DNA of 51,867 bases from Lentisphaerota bacterium. GTDB taxonomy: Bacteria; Verrucomicrobiota; Lentisphaeria; Victivallales; Victivallaceae. Where the stretch lies: positions 1 to 51,867 of the forward strand of contig SUWL01000011.1 in the NCBI GenBank assembly GCA_015061495.1, read 5' to 3'. A program made the translations under genes and the position numbers. Each line of letters begins with the position of its first letter. Position 1 is the stretch's first letter. Shown piece after piece: positions 9,446-19,111 of the stretch. The notes under the pieces were generated by a model, which saw only the letters and a program-made list of their open reading frames with translations, made no database searches and was not told the DNA's origin.

Positions 9446-10756
9446 ATGAAAAATTTTTCAGTGTTATTCATCCTGCTGCTTTTCTGCGGGTGTGTGAACT
9501 TTAACAACGGCATCGATTTTCAACAGGTCGACCTGCGGCAGGTGGTCACTTTTGAACCGTTTGTTTTTTCATCTGACGGTCATAAGATCGAATCTTTCGG
9601 TTCCCAGTGGGGCTATCCGGGATTCAACGGGGAACTGGATATCCGTTTCACGCTCAACGTCCCGGAAAACTACCGCTTCGATCCAGCCGGAGAGCCGCAC
9701 AAACATCTGGACAAAAACGGCGTGCTGCGGATCCGTCAGCGCATTCCGGTCATTCCTCCGGAAATTCTGGATAAAGACGAGGGCATCGACCTGTGTTTAC
9801 GGGTGCTTAATTCCGATATCGTGGTCTATTACGAGGGCAAAGTAAAGGGAAATTCTCCGTATATCGACTGTTGTTTCCTGCCGGACGGCACTCCTTTGCT
9901 CGATGAGGACATCCAATATTTTGCCGCCGCGAATCCAACTGCCGGAAAAGCGGAATTTCACCGTGCCATGCGCAAAAAATATGATTTCGACCCCACCCGT
10001 AAAGGCAACGGCAGAAAAGATTTTTGCGGCAATAAGCCGTATTATTACCTTGCCGACGGTACTCCGGTTTACGCTTATGATGTACAAGCCGCCTATTGGC
10101 TGACGGAGAAAAATGATGCGTTTTTTCAATATGTCCGGCAGATGAATCGCGGTAAAGCTGAACTCATCTGCAAAATATCTCCGTTACTGGCAAACCGCCG
10201 CGGACTGGAATTTCATCCGCCGGAGTTTCATCCGCTGATCACCACTGATCCGCCGGAATTTTTCGACTTCCGCTATCTTATTGACCGGCACTACCGGAAC
10301 ACGCTCTGGCACGATATCCCCGAAAAAGACGCTTATCATGAAATGAGCCGTGACGAATTTGAAACTCACTGGCAGAAAGCCTCAAAAGACAGCAATTACC
10401 GTTATCAGGCGGTAATCAGACATGTCCGGATACCGGAAGTGCCGGAAATCGTCAGACAACGGGGTTTTGCCGTCATCCATCCGACAGTTTATAATGGCAG
10501 GGTGCTGGTGGTTTTTTCCCGGCTCGGAGATGAGGGAAATGGATTTTATCAGACCGGAATGCCGCATGATCACACCGCTGCGGAAAAGTTTTTTGATGAC
10601 GATCCCCGGGCAACGGCACAAGATTTTTTGGATCACATCCACCGGAAAAAACGTTTCTCCATCCTTGCCGGATGGCTGTGGAAAATTTCGGATTCTCTGC
10701 CCTACTGCCGGCTCAACGGAGAACTTTTCTGTTACCGTTATCTGCAGCTGCATTGA
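9446..10756 (+). CDS. Putative lipoprotein of unknown function
   Basis: A 436-residue protein starting at ATG 9446, ten bases after AAGGA. A longer upstream frame exists but would begin before the promoter at 9377-9405. The N-terminus MKNFSVLFILLLFCGC is a signal peptide ending in a lipobox-like FCGC, so Cys16 may be lipidated. The rest is rich in aromatic and charged residues (YYLADGTPVYAYD, PPEFFDFRYLIDRHYRNTLWHDIPEKD) with no membrane segment. I do not recognise a family. It stands alone on the plus strand and converges with the AraC gene, whose end is 4 bases away. Confidence 0.75.
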   Translation: MKNFSVLFILLLFCGCVNFNNGIDFQQVDLRQVVTFEPFVFSSDGHKIESFGSQWGYPGFNGELDIRFTLNVPENYRFDPAGEPHKHLDKNGVLRIRQRIPVIPPEILDKDEGIDLCLRVLNSDIVVYYEGKVKGNSPYIDCCFLPDGTPLLDEDIQYFAAANPTAGKAEFHRAMRKKYDFDPTRKGNGRKDFCGNKPYYYLADGTPVYAYDVQAAYWLTEKNDAFFQYVRQMNRGKAELICKISPLLANRRGLEFHPPEFHPLITTDPPEFFDFRYLIDRHYRNTLWHDIPEKDAYHEMSRDEFETHWQKASKDSNYRYQAVIRHVRIPEVPEIVRQRGFAVIHPTVYNGRVLVVFSRLGDEGNGFYQTGMPHDHTAAEKFFDDDPRATAQDFLDHIHRKKRFSILAGWLWKISDSLPYCRLNGELFCYRYLQLH

Positions 10757-10760
10757 AATC

Positions 10761-11633
10761 TCAATGGCGGATATCCCGGACACCGATGCCGTAAAATTTG
10801 CGCAGATTGTAATTCAGCACCGAACTGGAGTTGAATCCGCAGCGCAAGGCGATCTCCCCTTGTGAAAGCGTACTGTTTTTCAACAATTCCAGCGCGTAAC
10901 GCAGCCTTATGGCGATCAGATAGCGGTGCGGTGAACTGTTGGTAAGCAGAGAGAAGTTACGGAAAAAACTCCTCCGGCTCAAGCCGAGGGATTTGGCGAT
11001 CTTGCCGAAATCCAGCTCTTTACTGTAGTTGGTTTCCATGATTTCCAACGCCGGTGCCGCCGGATTGGGGTTGGTATTTGCTCCCCGGTGCGCCGCCGGA
11101 AAACTGCGTTCCAATTCCGTGAGAAACATCATCAGTACCGCAATGCTGTAAAAGCGGTAACTGCTCTTTTTTTCCATATTTTCCCGTTCGATCTCCTGCA
11201 TATAGCCGGTGATCTTTTTCAATGTTTCCTCTGACAGATGCATCAGCGTGTGCGCCGGATAATCCCCGTTGAAAAGCACCGATGCCAATTCACTGCTGGC
11301 AAAATCCGCCAGCGGCAGCGGCAAACGTTTCGCCTTAAAAAGAATATTGATCAACTCCATATCCTTTATATCGGTATAACCGTGCGAATGACCCTCATGC
11401 ACCACGAATACATCTCCGCTGCTCAACGGGATCAATTCACCCTCGATCTGATGAATGGCACTGCCGCCGGTGATGATGACCAATTCGGTAAATTCATGTT
11501 TATGAACCGGATGCCAGGGCAGCGGCCCGGAATCCTGACGGACGATACGCAACGGCATGAAGTCATCTCCGAAATACTCCCTGGCGGTTACCGTAAATCC
11601 GAATTCAATTGCTTGGTTCTGGCTGCCATCCAT
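10761..11633 (-). CDS. AraC-family regulator with cupin sensor
   Basis: A 290-residue protein. The N-terminal half is a cupin-like sensor (HKHEFTELVIITGG, SGDVFVVHEGHSHGY). The last 100 residues are an AraC/XylS double helix-turn-helix (LDFGKIAKSLGLSRRSFFRNF; LSQGEIALRCGFNSSSVLNYNLRKFYG). The start at 11633 follows TGGAGAA. It is divergent from the glycosidase operon at 11823 and shares 189 bases of regulatory DNA with it. A TTTTGGCA-based direct repeat in that DNA (11706-11740) also occurs before the prepilin at 18242 and is a candidate binding site. Confidence 0.9.
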   Translation of the reverse strand: MDGSQNQAIEFGFTVTAREYFGDDFMPLRIVRQDSGPLPWHPVHKHEFTELVIITGGSAIHQIEGELIPLSSGDVFVVHEGHSHGYTDIKDMELINILFKAKRLPLPLADFASSELASVLFNGDYPAHTLMHLSEETLKKITGYMQEIERENMEKKSSYRFYSIAVLMMFLTELERSFPAAHRGANTNPNPAAPALEIMETNYSKELDFGKIAKSLGLSRRSFFRNFSLLTNSSPHRYLIAIRLRYALELLKNSTLSQGEIALRCGFNSSSVLNYNLRKFYGIGVRDIRH

Positions 11634-11705
11634 TTTTTATTCTCCAGCGGTTTGATATCAATCAATATACTGCCAATCAGAAAAGATGTCAAATAATCAA
11701 TTCCG

Positions 11706-11740
11706 TTTTTGGCACTTTTTAGTAAAAATTTGGCATTTTT
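11706..11740. promoter_or_regulatory. Candidate AraC binding site, copy 1
   Basis: Two TTTGGCA half-sites on the same strand about 21 bases apart, separated by an A/T tract (TTTTTAGTAAAAAT). The arrangement recurs at 18131-18165. It lies in the divergent region between the AraC gene and the operon at 11823, upstream of the -10 box TATACT at 11768-11773. Confidence 0.45.
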
Positions 11741-11763
11741 TATGTAGCAAAAGGCGGATTTTT

Positions 11764-11773
11764 GCAGTATACT
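11764..11773 (+). promoter_or_regulatory. -10 region of the 11823 operon
   Basis: GCAG-TATACT, about 50 bases before the start at 11823. There is no good -35 box, which suits an activator-dependent promoter. The TTTTGCAG-TATA form also occurs at 18188 and 23207. Confidence 0.5.
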
Positions 11774-11822
11774 ATGCACTGTACCAACTGAAAATCATCA
11801 CGATAGCACGGGAGAAATGTCT

Positions 11823-14078
11823 ATGAAAAAACAACTATTGCAACTGCTGACAACAGCACTGTTCTGTCTGACCGTCCGGGCGGCAGAAATCGCCGTTATC
11901 CACGATAACACCATCACCAGCATGCATGAAGAAGCGGCGATACTGGAAAAAAATATCGCCACTGACCGTTATAAAATCAGCGAACTGCCCGGACTTGTCC
12001 GCAAATTGCCTTCCTACCGGATGGTGATATTCGGCACGACGGCGAACTACCATGCCCGGATCGACTTCAAAAAATACCATGCTCAATTCCGGAACTTTCT
12101 CCGCGACGGCGGCATACTGCTGATCCTTGATGCCAACTATCCGGAAGTACTCGGTGCGACGATCGATCATCTGGCAGACAGTAAAAAACTCGTACACAAC
12201 TGGGGTTGTGGCAATATGGAAAACCTCGGCATGGTCACGCCGCTTGATCCTTATAAACAGACGCTTTTCACCTTTCCGGTCAAAGGCGGCAGTGATGAAT
12301 TCCCGCTGTGGCTGCGCGGCGGACATTTCGTCAAAATTTCCGCTCCGTGGCAGCCGGTCGCCAAATGCCGCTGCGGTCATACAGTCATTGCGGAACACTC
12401 TTACGGCAAAGGCAAAATCATCGTCACACCGCTTTTTGCACTCTTTTCAGCGGACGGCAAACGTTTTGTCGCTTCACTGGCACAAAATCTGCTTTTCCGG
12501 CAAAAGTGCGCAAAATCCGGAGTGGAAGTACGCGATTTCCACGTTGATTACCGCGCTGCCAAACCCCGTTTCACGCTGCAGCTGCGCAATATTTCCGGCA
12601 AAGAACTGGAAGTTGACGGCAGAATCATTTTCAGCGAAAACCTGCTGCCGATGCAGAATATCAAACGCCGCCTCGCTCCCGGTGCCATTGAAAAGATCGA
12701 TCTGGAACTGGCTTGCGCCCGCCCGGTAACCGCCGGGGTGGTTCTGCAGACTTTGCAGCTTGCATTCACCGGCAAATTCGCTCCGCCGGATCTCTCGCCG
12801 GTTTACCATCTGCCTGACCGGATCTTCCCCGCCCGTGCCAAAGAGTTCAACATCCCGGTCAAACACCGGCAGAAAGCGGCTTTTTCCGGGGCATATCTGC
12901 TGACTGACAATCAGCGTATCGCCGCAAAAATCAATAATGAACAGGCGACCTTGATCACCGTTGATCTCTCCTCCCTGCCCGCCGGCAAACACACCTTGCA
13001 GCCGGTTCTACTCACCAAAGAGGGCAAGGAACTCCTGCTACCGGAAAAAACCGTCACCGTCACCGGCAAAAATATGAAACTCGATGTCGATCCCCGGGGA
13101 AATCTGCTGCGGGACGGCAAACTTTTCTACCCGATGGTCTGGTACCATGTTTCCCTTGCCGCCGGGGTCACTCAAAAAAGCAAACTTGAGTGCCTGGACT
13201 TCACCGCCCGCTACGGATACAATACCGTATTCATCCTCTCCGACGGCAGAAAGGAAGACGATGAATTCATGCGCCTTGCCGCCGAAAAAAATATCGCGGT
13301 GATCTGTTCCAACCGGGGCGACCACATCATAAAAGAGAAAAAAGATCTCTGGAGCGCCGTGATCTCCTGGGGGTCGATCGACGAACCGGAACACTGGGGA
13401 CACACCCCGGAAGATGTCCGCAAAATGGCAGCCAGAAGTTTTGAACTCGATCCGCGCTGTCCGATATTTTCCAGTATGGAAACGATCCATACCCTGAAAC
13501 GTTATGCCGGAGTGACCGATATGTTCGCCACTCACGGCTATCCGGTAGGTGTCACCTCGCTGGATCTGGTTTCCCGAAAACTGCGGCTGCTGACCGATCT
13601 GGCACAGCAGTACATGTTTGTCCCCATCGGGACGGTACAATGCTTCGGCTATCCCGGACAGCCTGCCACCGGTTATACGGTCATGCCCACCCCTTCCCAG
13701 GTACGCAACATGACCTGGCAGGCACTGGCAGCCAATATCAAAGGGATCACCTGGTACACCTTTGCCGATGGCGGATTCAACCTGCCTGACCACAAGCCGC
13801 TTTATGAACTGATGAAAAAACTGCCCCGGGAAGTCCATCTGGCGATCCCCTTTATCCAGCATGGCAGCTATTCCCGTCCGTCAACCGGCGATAACAAGGT
13901 TTATGCCGCCCGCTGGATCAAAGGCGATGAGATCCTCGAAGTCTACATCAATACCGATACCCGTACCCGGAGCATAACCGTAAATCCCGTCCCCGGAGTC
14001 AAGCCGGTATTCGGTTCACGCCCGGTAATGAGCAGAATCACCCTCAAACCTGAAGAGGTCGTAATATGGAAAAAGTAA
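11823..14078 (+). CDS. Secreted glycosidase-like protein, barrel type
   Basis: A 751-residue protein with a signal peptide (KKQLLQLLTTALFCLTVRA). Residues 20-210 look like a class I glutamine-amidotransferase-like fold (FRNFLRDGGILLILDANYP). A beta-rich middle follows. The final 330 residues resemble a TIM-barrel hydrolase (LFYPMVWYHVSLA; SWGSIDEPEHWG with an Asp-Glu pair; FATHGYP; GITWYTFADGG). ATG 11823 has GGGAG at 8 bases, and the ATG two codons earlier would be too close to it. It heads the plus-strand operon and overlaps the next gene by 13 bases, indicating translational coupling. Catalysis and substrate are not established. Confidence 0.72.
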   Translation: MKKQLLQLLTTALFCLTVRAAEIAVIHDNTITSMHEEAAILEKNIATDRYKISELPGLVRKLPSYRMVIFGTTANYHARIDFKKYHAQFRNFLRDGGILLILDANYPEVLGATIDHLADSKKLVHNWGCGNMENLGMVTPLDPYKQTLFTFPVKGGSDEFPLWLRGGHFVKISAPWQPVAKCRCGHTVIAEHSYGKGKIIVTPLFALFSADGKRFVASLAQNLLFRQKCAKSGVEVRDFHVDYRAAKPRFTLQLRNISGKELEVDGRIIFSENLLPMQNIKRRLAPGAIEKIDLELACARPVTAGVVLQTLQLAFTGKFAPPDLSPVYHLPDRIFPARAKEFNIPVKHRQKAAFSGAYLLTDNQRIAAKINNEQATLITVDLSSLPAGKHTLQPVLLTKEGKELLLPEKTVTVTGKNMKLDVDPRGNLLRDGKLFYPMVWYHVSLAAGVTQKSKLECLDFTARYGYNTVFILSDGRKEDDEFMRLAAEKNIAVICSNRGDHIIKEKKDLWSAVISWGSIDEPEHWGHTPEDVRKMAARSFELDPRCPIFSSMETIHTLKRYAGVTDMFATHGYPVGVTSLDLVSRKLRLLTDLAQQYMFVPIGTVQCFGYPGQPATGYTVMPTPSQVRNMTWQALAANIKGITWYTFADGGFNLPDHKPLYELMKKLPREVHLAIPFIQHGSYSRPSTGDNKVYAARWIKGDEILEVYINTDTRTRSITVNPVPGVKPVFGSRPVMSRITLKPEEVVIWKK

Positions 14079-16357
14079 CTTGCCCGGCCGATTTCCCGGG
14101 ATCTGCGAAATGGATATTTCTTGATCCGGCACGCTATCCGGATTGCCAGAAGTGCCGCGTATCCTTTTTTGCCCCTCCGGTCAATGACCGGTGGACAGCG
14201 GCATTTTTTCAGAAGGAATTCACGCTTGCCGCTCCGAATGACAGTTTGACGCTGCTGATCGCCGCCGAATGTTGTTACCGTTTTTGGATAGACGGTCAAT
14301 ATTGCGGAGACGGCCCGGCGGAAACCGGCGGGGATTACAATTGCCAGGAGGTTCTGGAATGGGCATTTTACGACCGGATACCGCTGCCGGAACTTGCGCA
14401 AGGCAAACACACTTTGCTCATTGAAGTTGACAGCGGGCATGAGGTGCAGTACAACTATTCCGGCGGTCAGATGGCACTGAAATGCGCCGTTTTTTCCGGA
14501 AATGAACTGCTTTTTGCCAGTGACAGCTCCTGGCAGTGCCGCCGGGATGAAACGGCTTACGGACCGCGTTTTTACAGTTATCACGAAAAAGATCCGCAGA
14601 TTTCCTGGCATCCGCCGGTGGAAGTTCCGGAAAAACTGCTTGCCAACCGGCAGTATATTCTCTCTGAATTACCGCCTCTGGCAGAAAAAACCGTGCGTCC
14701 GGTAAAAATATTCGCCCCCTTTGAAGCGGAACGTCTGCTCGATGTCGATACTTTTCTTGCCGGTAAAACTCCCCTGACCGTCACCGCCGGGGAACCATTT
14801 ACCTTTTTCGCTGAATTTGCCGTGGAAGCAAGTGCCCAACTGGAAATCGACCTGCTCTGCCGCAGCGGCATCCGGTTGACCATGACTCCGCAGGAGATCC
14901 CCGGACGCGCCCCGGTGGAGCGGAATTGTCAGGAAAAAATCATCTCTCTGCCCCGGCATATCATCCACCGCTCCCGGGAGATCGCCGCGGTAAAATTCGT
15001 CAAATTCGAACTCGACTTCAGTATCATCGGGATGCCCGGATGCGAAAATATCCAATTTAATTCCATCCTCTCCCATGTGCGACACTTCCCGGTGCAGACA
15101 ACCGCATTCGATACCGATCATACGCCCTATATCCGTCTGCGGGAGAGCTGTGAAAACACCCTTAAAATGTGTATGCAGAGACTCCATATCGATTCTCCGG
15201 TCCACCTCGAAGGTCTCGGCTGTGTGGGCGATTACCGCTTTATGGCATTGCAGAGCTACTACCTTTTCGGCGAATACCGTCTCGCCCGGCAGGATCTGCG
15301 CCGCATCGCCCGGATGATAATCCACAATAACGGATCGCTCTTTCACGAAACGTTTGTTCTGCTTTACCTGCTGATGCTCCGGGATTACATCCTTTATTCC
15401 GGAGAAAGGGAAATTCTGGAATATCCGGAAATCACCGGTGCCGGGAAGTTGATCCTCAAACGTTTTGCCGCTATGAAAGGCAAAGAGGGCGTATTATCCA
15501 ATGCACCTAATTTCATGTTTGTGGACTGGGTATCATACCGCAACGAATCCCTGCACCACCCCAGTGCCGGATGCGGCATGGCGGTGATGACCGCATTTTA
15601 TCTGTTGGCACTGCAGGCGGCGGAAGAGATCGCTTCATTCTGCAATGACACGCAAAATCGTGAACTTATCCGGCAGGAAAAAACGACCGTTACTGCGAAA
15701 TTTCAGGAACTTTTCTACGACCGTCAGCGCAGGTGCTTTATCAACGGCATTGCCAGTATTTCCCAAAGTGAACCGCACAACTTCCTGCCGCCGGATGACC
15801 TTGAAAACCGCGAACCGGCAATAACTGCACACCCCTCGATCCTCGCCGCCGCCGCCGGGATCGTGCCGGAAGATATCCGGGAGGAACTGACGGAAAAATT
15901 GCTCTCTGCCGCAAAAAACCGGGAAATCCAACCCTATTTCACCAACTATCTGTTAGAGGGCATATTCAACGATATCGGGACATTTGACCGGCTTGCCCCG
16001 GAACTTTTTGAGCTGTATGTGAAACTGATGGAGTCGCATCCGGACTCCCTGCGGGAATCCTGGAACGGCGGTGACTACTGCCACGCCTGGAGCGGCGCAC
16101 CGGCGATCTGGTTCGGCAAGGCCCTGCTGGGCGTCCAGCCGGTAAAGCCGGGATTTGCCGGATTTCTGGTCAGACCGGTTCCCGGCAGATGCCGCCGCGC
16201 CGCCGGAGAGGTGGCAACTCCGGCTGGAAAAATCACCGTAAAATGGGAAATTTGCGGCACAAAAAGCAAACTTTTTGTCCGTTATCCCGGAAAATTGAAA
16301 TTCACGGCAGATACCAAATTGCTGCCGGATTGCGCAGTTGAAACTGAAACATTTTAA
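14066..16357 (+). CDS. Alpha-L-rhamnosidase-like protein (GH78-type)
   Basis: A 763-residue protein without a signal peptide. N-terminal beta-sandwich domains (AAECCYRFWIDGQYCGDGPAE) precede an (alpha/alpha)6 barrel. DSPVHLEGLGCVGDYRF aligns with the GH78 acid motif (DCPxRxExxGWxGD), keeping the Glu. LRESWNGGDYCHAWSGAPAIW aligns with the second conserved Glu region. A C-terminal sandwich closes the protein. The variant motif makes rhamnose specificity uncertain. It overlaps the preceding gene by 13 bases with GAGG just upstream. A distant relative lies at 41027-43201. Confidence 0.78.
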   Translation: MEKVTCPADFPGSAKWIFLDPARYPDCQKCRVSFFAPPVNDRWTAAFFQKEFTLAAPNDSLTLLIAAECCYRFWIDGQYCGDGPAETGGDYNCQEVLEWAFYDRIPLPELAQGKHTLLIEVDSGHEVQYNYSGGQMALKCAVFSGNELLFASDSSWQCRRDETAYGPRFYSYHEKDPQISWHPPVEVPEKLLANRQYILSELPPLAEKTVRPVKIFAPFEAERLLDVDTFLAGKTPLTVTAGEPFTFFAEFAVEASAQLEIDLLCRSGIRLTMTPQEIPGRAPVERNCQEKIISLPRHIIHRSREIAAVKFVKFELDFSIIGMPGCENIQFNSILSHVRHFPVQTTAFDTDHTPYIRLRESCENTLKMCMQRLHIDSPVHLEGLGCVGDYRFMALQSYYLFGEYRLARQDLRRIARMIIHNNGSLFHETFVLLYLLMLRDYILYSGEREILEYPEITGAGKLILKRFAAMKGKEGVLSNAPNFMFVDWVSYRNESLHHPSAGCGMAVMTAFYLLALQAAEEIASFCNDTQNRELIRQEKTTVTAKFQELFYDRQRRCFINGIASISQSEPHNFLPPDDLENREPAITAHPSILAAAAGIVPEDIREELTEKLLSAAKNREIQPYFTNYLLEGIFNDIGTFDRLAPELFELYVKLMESHPDSLRESWNGGDYCHAWSGAPAIWFGKALLGVQPVKPGFAGFLVRPVPGRCRRAAGEVATPAGKITVKWEICGTKSKLFVRYPGKLKFTADTKLLPDCAVETETF

Positions 16358-16382
16358 CCACTTTACAAGAAAGGGATATACC

Positions 16383-17354
16383 ATGAAAAAACTGTTTTCA
16401 ATCCTGACGGTATTGCTCTGGGCAGCGACCGTTTTCGCCGGACTTGCCCCGGGCAGAGATCCGGAAAAGCAGTCCGGTTATTACCGCCCGGACAAGGTCG
16501 CTTCTCCCGCCGAATTCCGGATCATCATGATCTGTTCGGATAACCCCAAAGCGGTCATGGAACACTTCCTGCTGATCGCTCCGGACGGCAAAGTTACCAT
16601 GATCGACGTCGGTGAATCACCGGCATGGCAGCAACTGGTGCGGACATTTGGCAAATACAACATCAAAAAGATCGATCAGATCATCCTTTCGCACCTGCAC
16701 AGTGACCACATCGGCGCATTGCCGGCGATCCTGCCGATGACCGAATTTGAATTCAAAGACATCTACTGGGAATTGCTCCCCCCGGAACACATGGATAATG
16801 AGGGCGAACTGGAAAAGAAAAACGATCAGATCCGCATCAGTCAGATCAAAGAGCGTGCCGCCGCACGCGGAGCAGTACTCCATCAGGTCAAAGAGGGGAT
16901 GGTCTTTGATCTCGGTTCGGGAGCGACCGGCACGGTGCTTCAGAGTGCGCCGCTGGAACTGGATAAAACCGGTCACAACAACAAAAGTCTGGTCATCAAG
17001 TTCCAGTATGGTGATTTCACCATGCTTTTCACCGGCGACCTCGCCACCGAAGCGCGTGCCAAACTGATGAAAAGCAATAAAGATATCAAAGCCGATGTGT
17101 TGAAAACCGCCCATCACGGCGGCGCATACGGCACCGATTCCCGTTTCGTCCAGAGAGTCGCGCCCAAGGTTGCCGTTTCCAGCATGCCGCAATGGCTCTC
17201 GGAAGATCCGCGCGGTCTGGATGTCGATGCCATCATCCAGGTCGAAGAGATCCCCCACTTCCGCAGCTGGGAATTCAATGAAACCTATGAAATGGTCATC
17301 GCCACCGACGGCAGTGATTTCTATATAACCCCATACGGCAAGGAGAATAAATAA
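16383..17354 (+). CDS. Secreted metallo-beta-lactamase-fold hydrolase (ComEC/Rec2-like domain)
   Basis: A 323-residue protein from ATG 16383, with AAGGGA upstream and a signal peptide (KKLFSILTVLLWAATVFAG). The metal-binding motif SHLHSDH is at residues 103-109. GDLATEA and TAHHGGAYGTD resemble the free-standing ComEC C-terminal hydrolase domain. Substrates of such exported relatives are mostly unknown; a phosphodiester or nucleic acid is possible. It follows the GH78-like gene by 25 bases and its stop overlaps the next ATG (TAATG), so it belongs to the same operon. Confidence 0.82.
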   Translation: MKKLFSILTVLLWAATVFAGLAPGRDPEKQSGYYRPDKVASPAEFRIIMICSDNPKAVMEHFLLIAPDGKVTMIDVGESPAWQQLVRTFGKYNIKKIDQIILSHLHSDHIGALPAILPMTEFEFKDIYWELLPPEHMDNEGELEKKNDQIRISQIKERAAARGAVLHQVKEGMVFDLGSGATGTVLQSAPLELDKTGHNNKSLVIKFQYGDFTMLFTGDLATEARAKLMKSNKDIKADVLKTAHHGGAYGTDSRFVQRVAPKVAVSSMPQWLSEDPRGLDVDAIIQVEEIPHFRSWEFNETYEMVIATDGSDFYITPYGKENK

Positions 17355-18100
17355 TGAAGCACCGATTCACATTTCCTGAACTGGTAATAATTTCCGGCAT
17401 TTCCCTGCTCGCAGCAGCGTTGCTGATCCCGACCCTCGGAGCGGCGGGCAAAAAGGCACGTACACTTGCCTGCACGGAAAAACAGCAAAATCTCTACAAA
17501 GGTTTCGCCGCATACTGCAGTGACAATGACAATCTTCTGCCCGACGGAGCGCAGCTTGACCGCCGCAGTAAAGATGGTTGGTGGAACAAACTTTATCCTT
17601 ACACCAGAGATAATCACCTCTCCCGCTGTCCGGATGCCGCTGATCCGGATAACGGCCCGGCGATCATCACCTTTTACACCGGCCCGGAAGGAAAATATCT
17701 CAAGTATGCCAAAGCCTCCATCGCTTACAACTCCCAGCTCGGCGCAGGCAATAACGGCGGTACGGTTTCTTCCAGCGGTCACGGACTCGGCTATCCCAAA
17801 CAAATCAAAAAAGTTACCGATCTGAATAAACCGCCCCTGCTGTTTGCCGATATCACAGCTCAAGTTTCCATCCTGCCGGGTGACAACCGTCAGGATCAGC
17901 TCAACGGTTCTTCTCCCGCCGCGCCGGGAACTTTTGCCGCCCGTCATCTGGGTAAAGGCAACATCATTTTTACCGACGGACATGCTGAAGCATTGAGCGG
18001 ACCGGAGTTGTGGCAAAAAGCGGAAACCGCTTACAACGCTTCGGCAAAGAGAACCGGAACAGCCTTTCCAGTAATGAACTATTTCCTCACCGGACAGTGA
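17354..18100 (+). CDS. Atypical prepilin-like H-X9-DG protein
   Basis: A 248-residue protein, translationally coupled to the preceding gene by TAATG. Its N-terminus is MKHRFTFPELVIISGISLLAAALLIPTLG: a short basic leader, Phe at the cleavage site and Glu at mature position 5 as in type IV pilins. However, the sequence has Pro at position 4 and no Gly or Ala before the cut, so processing may be poor or different. The C-terminus has HLGKGNIIFTDGH, the H-X9-DG motif. It resembles the protein of the next gene over the second half (STVSSSGH versus GTVSSSGHGLGYPKQIKK). Probably an envelope protein serving this glycan operon. Confidence 0.8.
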   Translation: MKHRFTFPELVIISGISLLAAALLIPTLGAAGKKARTLACTEKQQNLYKGFAAYCSDNDNLLPDGAQLDRRSKDGWWNKLYPYTRDNHLSRCPDAADPDNGPAIITFYTGPEGKYLKYAKASIAYNSQLGAGNNGGTVSSSGHGLGYPKQIKKVTDLNKPPLLFADITAQVSILPGDNRQDQLNGSSPAAPGTFAARHLGKGNIIFTDGHAEALSGPELWQKAETAYNASAKRTGTAFPVMNYFLTGQ

Positions 18101-18122
18101 GCTTGCGCGGCGCAAATGCGGC

Positions 18123-18147
18123 AAATGCCGATTTTGGCATTTTTTAT
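18123..18147 (+). terminator. Probable terminator of the 11823-18100 operon
   Basis: AAATGCC (18123-18129), a 6-base loop, GGCATTT (18136-18142), then T-rich bases. It starts 22 bases after the stop codon and overlaps the candidate AraC site. Confidence 0.55.
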
Positions 18148-18165
18148 TAAAAATTGGCACAAATT
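18131..18165. promoter_or_regulatory. Candidate AraC binding site, copy 2
   Basis: Same arrangement as 11706-11740 (TTTTGGCA, T/A tract, TTGGCA). It is located 27 bases before the TATAAT box of the prepilin gene at 18242. Confidence 0.45.
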
Positions 18166-18187
18166 TGCTGTCATTATAAAAAATTTT

Positions 18188-18197
18188 GCAGTATAAT
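18188..18197 (+). promoter_or_regulatory. -10 region of the prepilin gene at 18242
   Basis: GCAG-TATAAT, 45 bases before the start codon. The -35 region is poor, which fits control by the AraC site just upstream. Confidence 0.55.
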
Positions 18198-18241
18198 ATT
18201 AGACAGGACAACAACACCCCCTTATAAGAAAGGAATAAATC

Positions 18242-19045
18242 ATGTACAAAACACATCATTCATCCCGTTCCGGGATGAAGCCCATGGGCTTCACTCTGAT
18301 CGAACTGCTGGTCGTAATTGCCATTATTGCCATTCTGGCGGCGATCCTGCTGCCCGCTTTGAACAAAGCGCGTGAATCCGGCAGAAATGCCAGCTGCATC
18401 AGCAACCTCAACCAAAATGCGAAATTACTGCTCATGTATATGGGCGACAACGATGACTGCTTCCCTGATGGCGGTTTAGGACAGAATGTCGACACGATAA
18501 TTTACCAATGGTGGACACAGCTTTATTGGCGAGGCGGCAGTATGGAAATGGTCAACTGTCCATCTGCAGTTGCTCCCGCCAACGCCACGAAATGTACCTT
18601 TTATGACACTGCAGGCAATGCACTTACTGAAACTCCGAATGCTTTCATCGGCTTCAACGTTCAGTTGGGAGCAAGCAATGCCGGATCCACGGTCAGTTCC
18701 AGCGGACACTCCATCGGCGGCAACAGTTTTATCATCAAAAAAGCATCTCTGCTGAAAAAAGCCGCACCCGCATTTTTTGACACCAACAACAGATACGGCT
18801 TTATGCCCGGAGATAACACTGAAGCTGTATTGACCGGCAGCTTGCCGGTACCCACCGCAGCCAATGGCGGATTTTACTGGCGGCACAACGGCAAAGGAAA
18901 CATCGTATTTACCGATGGTCATACCGCCAGTTACACCGGTGTCGAATTGTGGGACACCGTCAAAAACAATGCGGCATCCGCCGCCGGCAAATCGGGTTAC
19001 GGTGCGACCTTCCCTGAATTGAACTGGTGGCTCAAAGGTCAATGA
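18242..19045 (+). CDS. Prepilin-type H-X9-DG protein (intact, no cassette)
   Basis: A 267-residue protein with AAAGGA before ATG 18242. The leader ([16 protein letters not shown]) ends in Gly, followed by [27 protein letters not shown], a textbook type IV prepilin signal. The C-terminus has [13 protein letters not shown] (H-X9-DG). Its FTLIELL codons (TTCACTCTGATCGAACTG) differ from those in the cassette-bearing genes, so it serves as the uninterrupted reference. It is separated from the preceding operon by a terminator and its own promoter, and is followed by a strong terminator. Confidence 0.92.
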   Translation: MYKTHHSSRSGMKPMGFTLIELLVVIAIIAILAAILLPALNKARESGRNASCISNLNQNAKLLLMYMGDNDDCFPDGGLGQNVDTIIYQWWTQLYWRGGSMEMVNCPSAVAPANATKCTFYDTAGNALTETPNAFIGFNVQLGASNAGSTVSSSGHSIGGNSFIIKKASLLKKAAPAFFDTNNRYGFMPGDNTEAVLTGSLPVPTAANGGFYWRHNGKGNIVFTDGHTASYTGVELWDTVKNNAASAAGKSGYGATFPELNWWLKGQ

Positions 19046-19080
19046 GCCCCCGCTTGTGCTGAAACAACCGTAAAAACAAC

Positions 19081-19111
19081 CGGAATTTCCCCTGCGGAAA
19101 TTCCGTTTTTT
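19081..19111 (+). terminator. Intrinsic terminator after the prepilin gene
   Basis: CGGAATTTCC (19081-19090), 5-base loop, GGAAATTCCG (19096-19105), then six T. A second hairpin CGGCAGT/ACTGCCG follows at 19114-19135. Confidence 0.88.
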
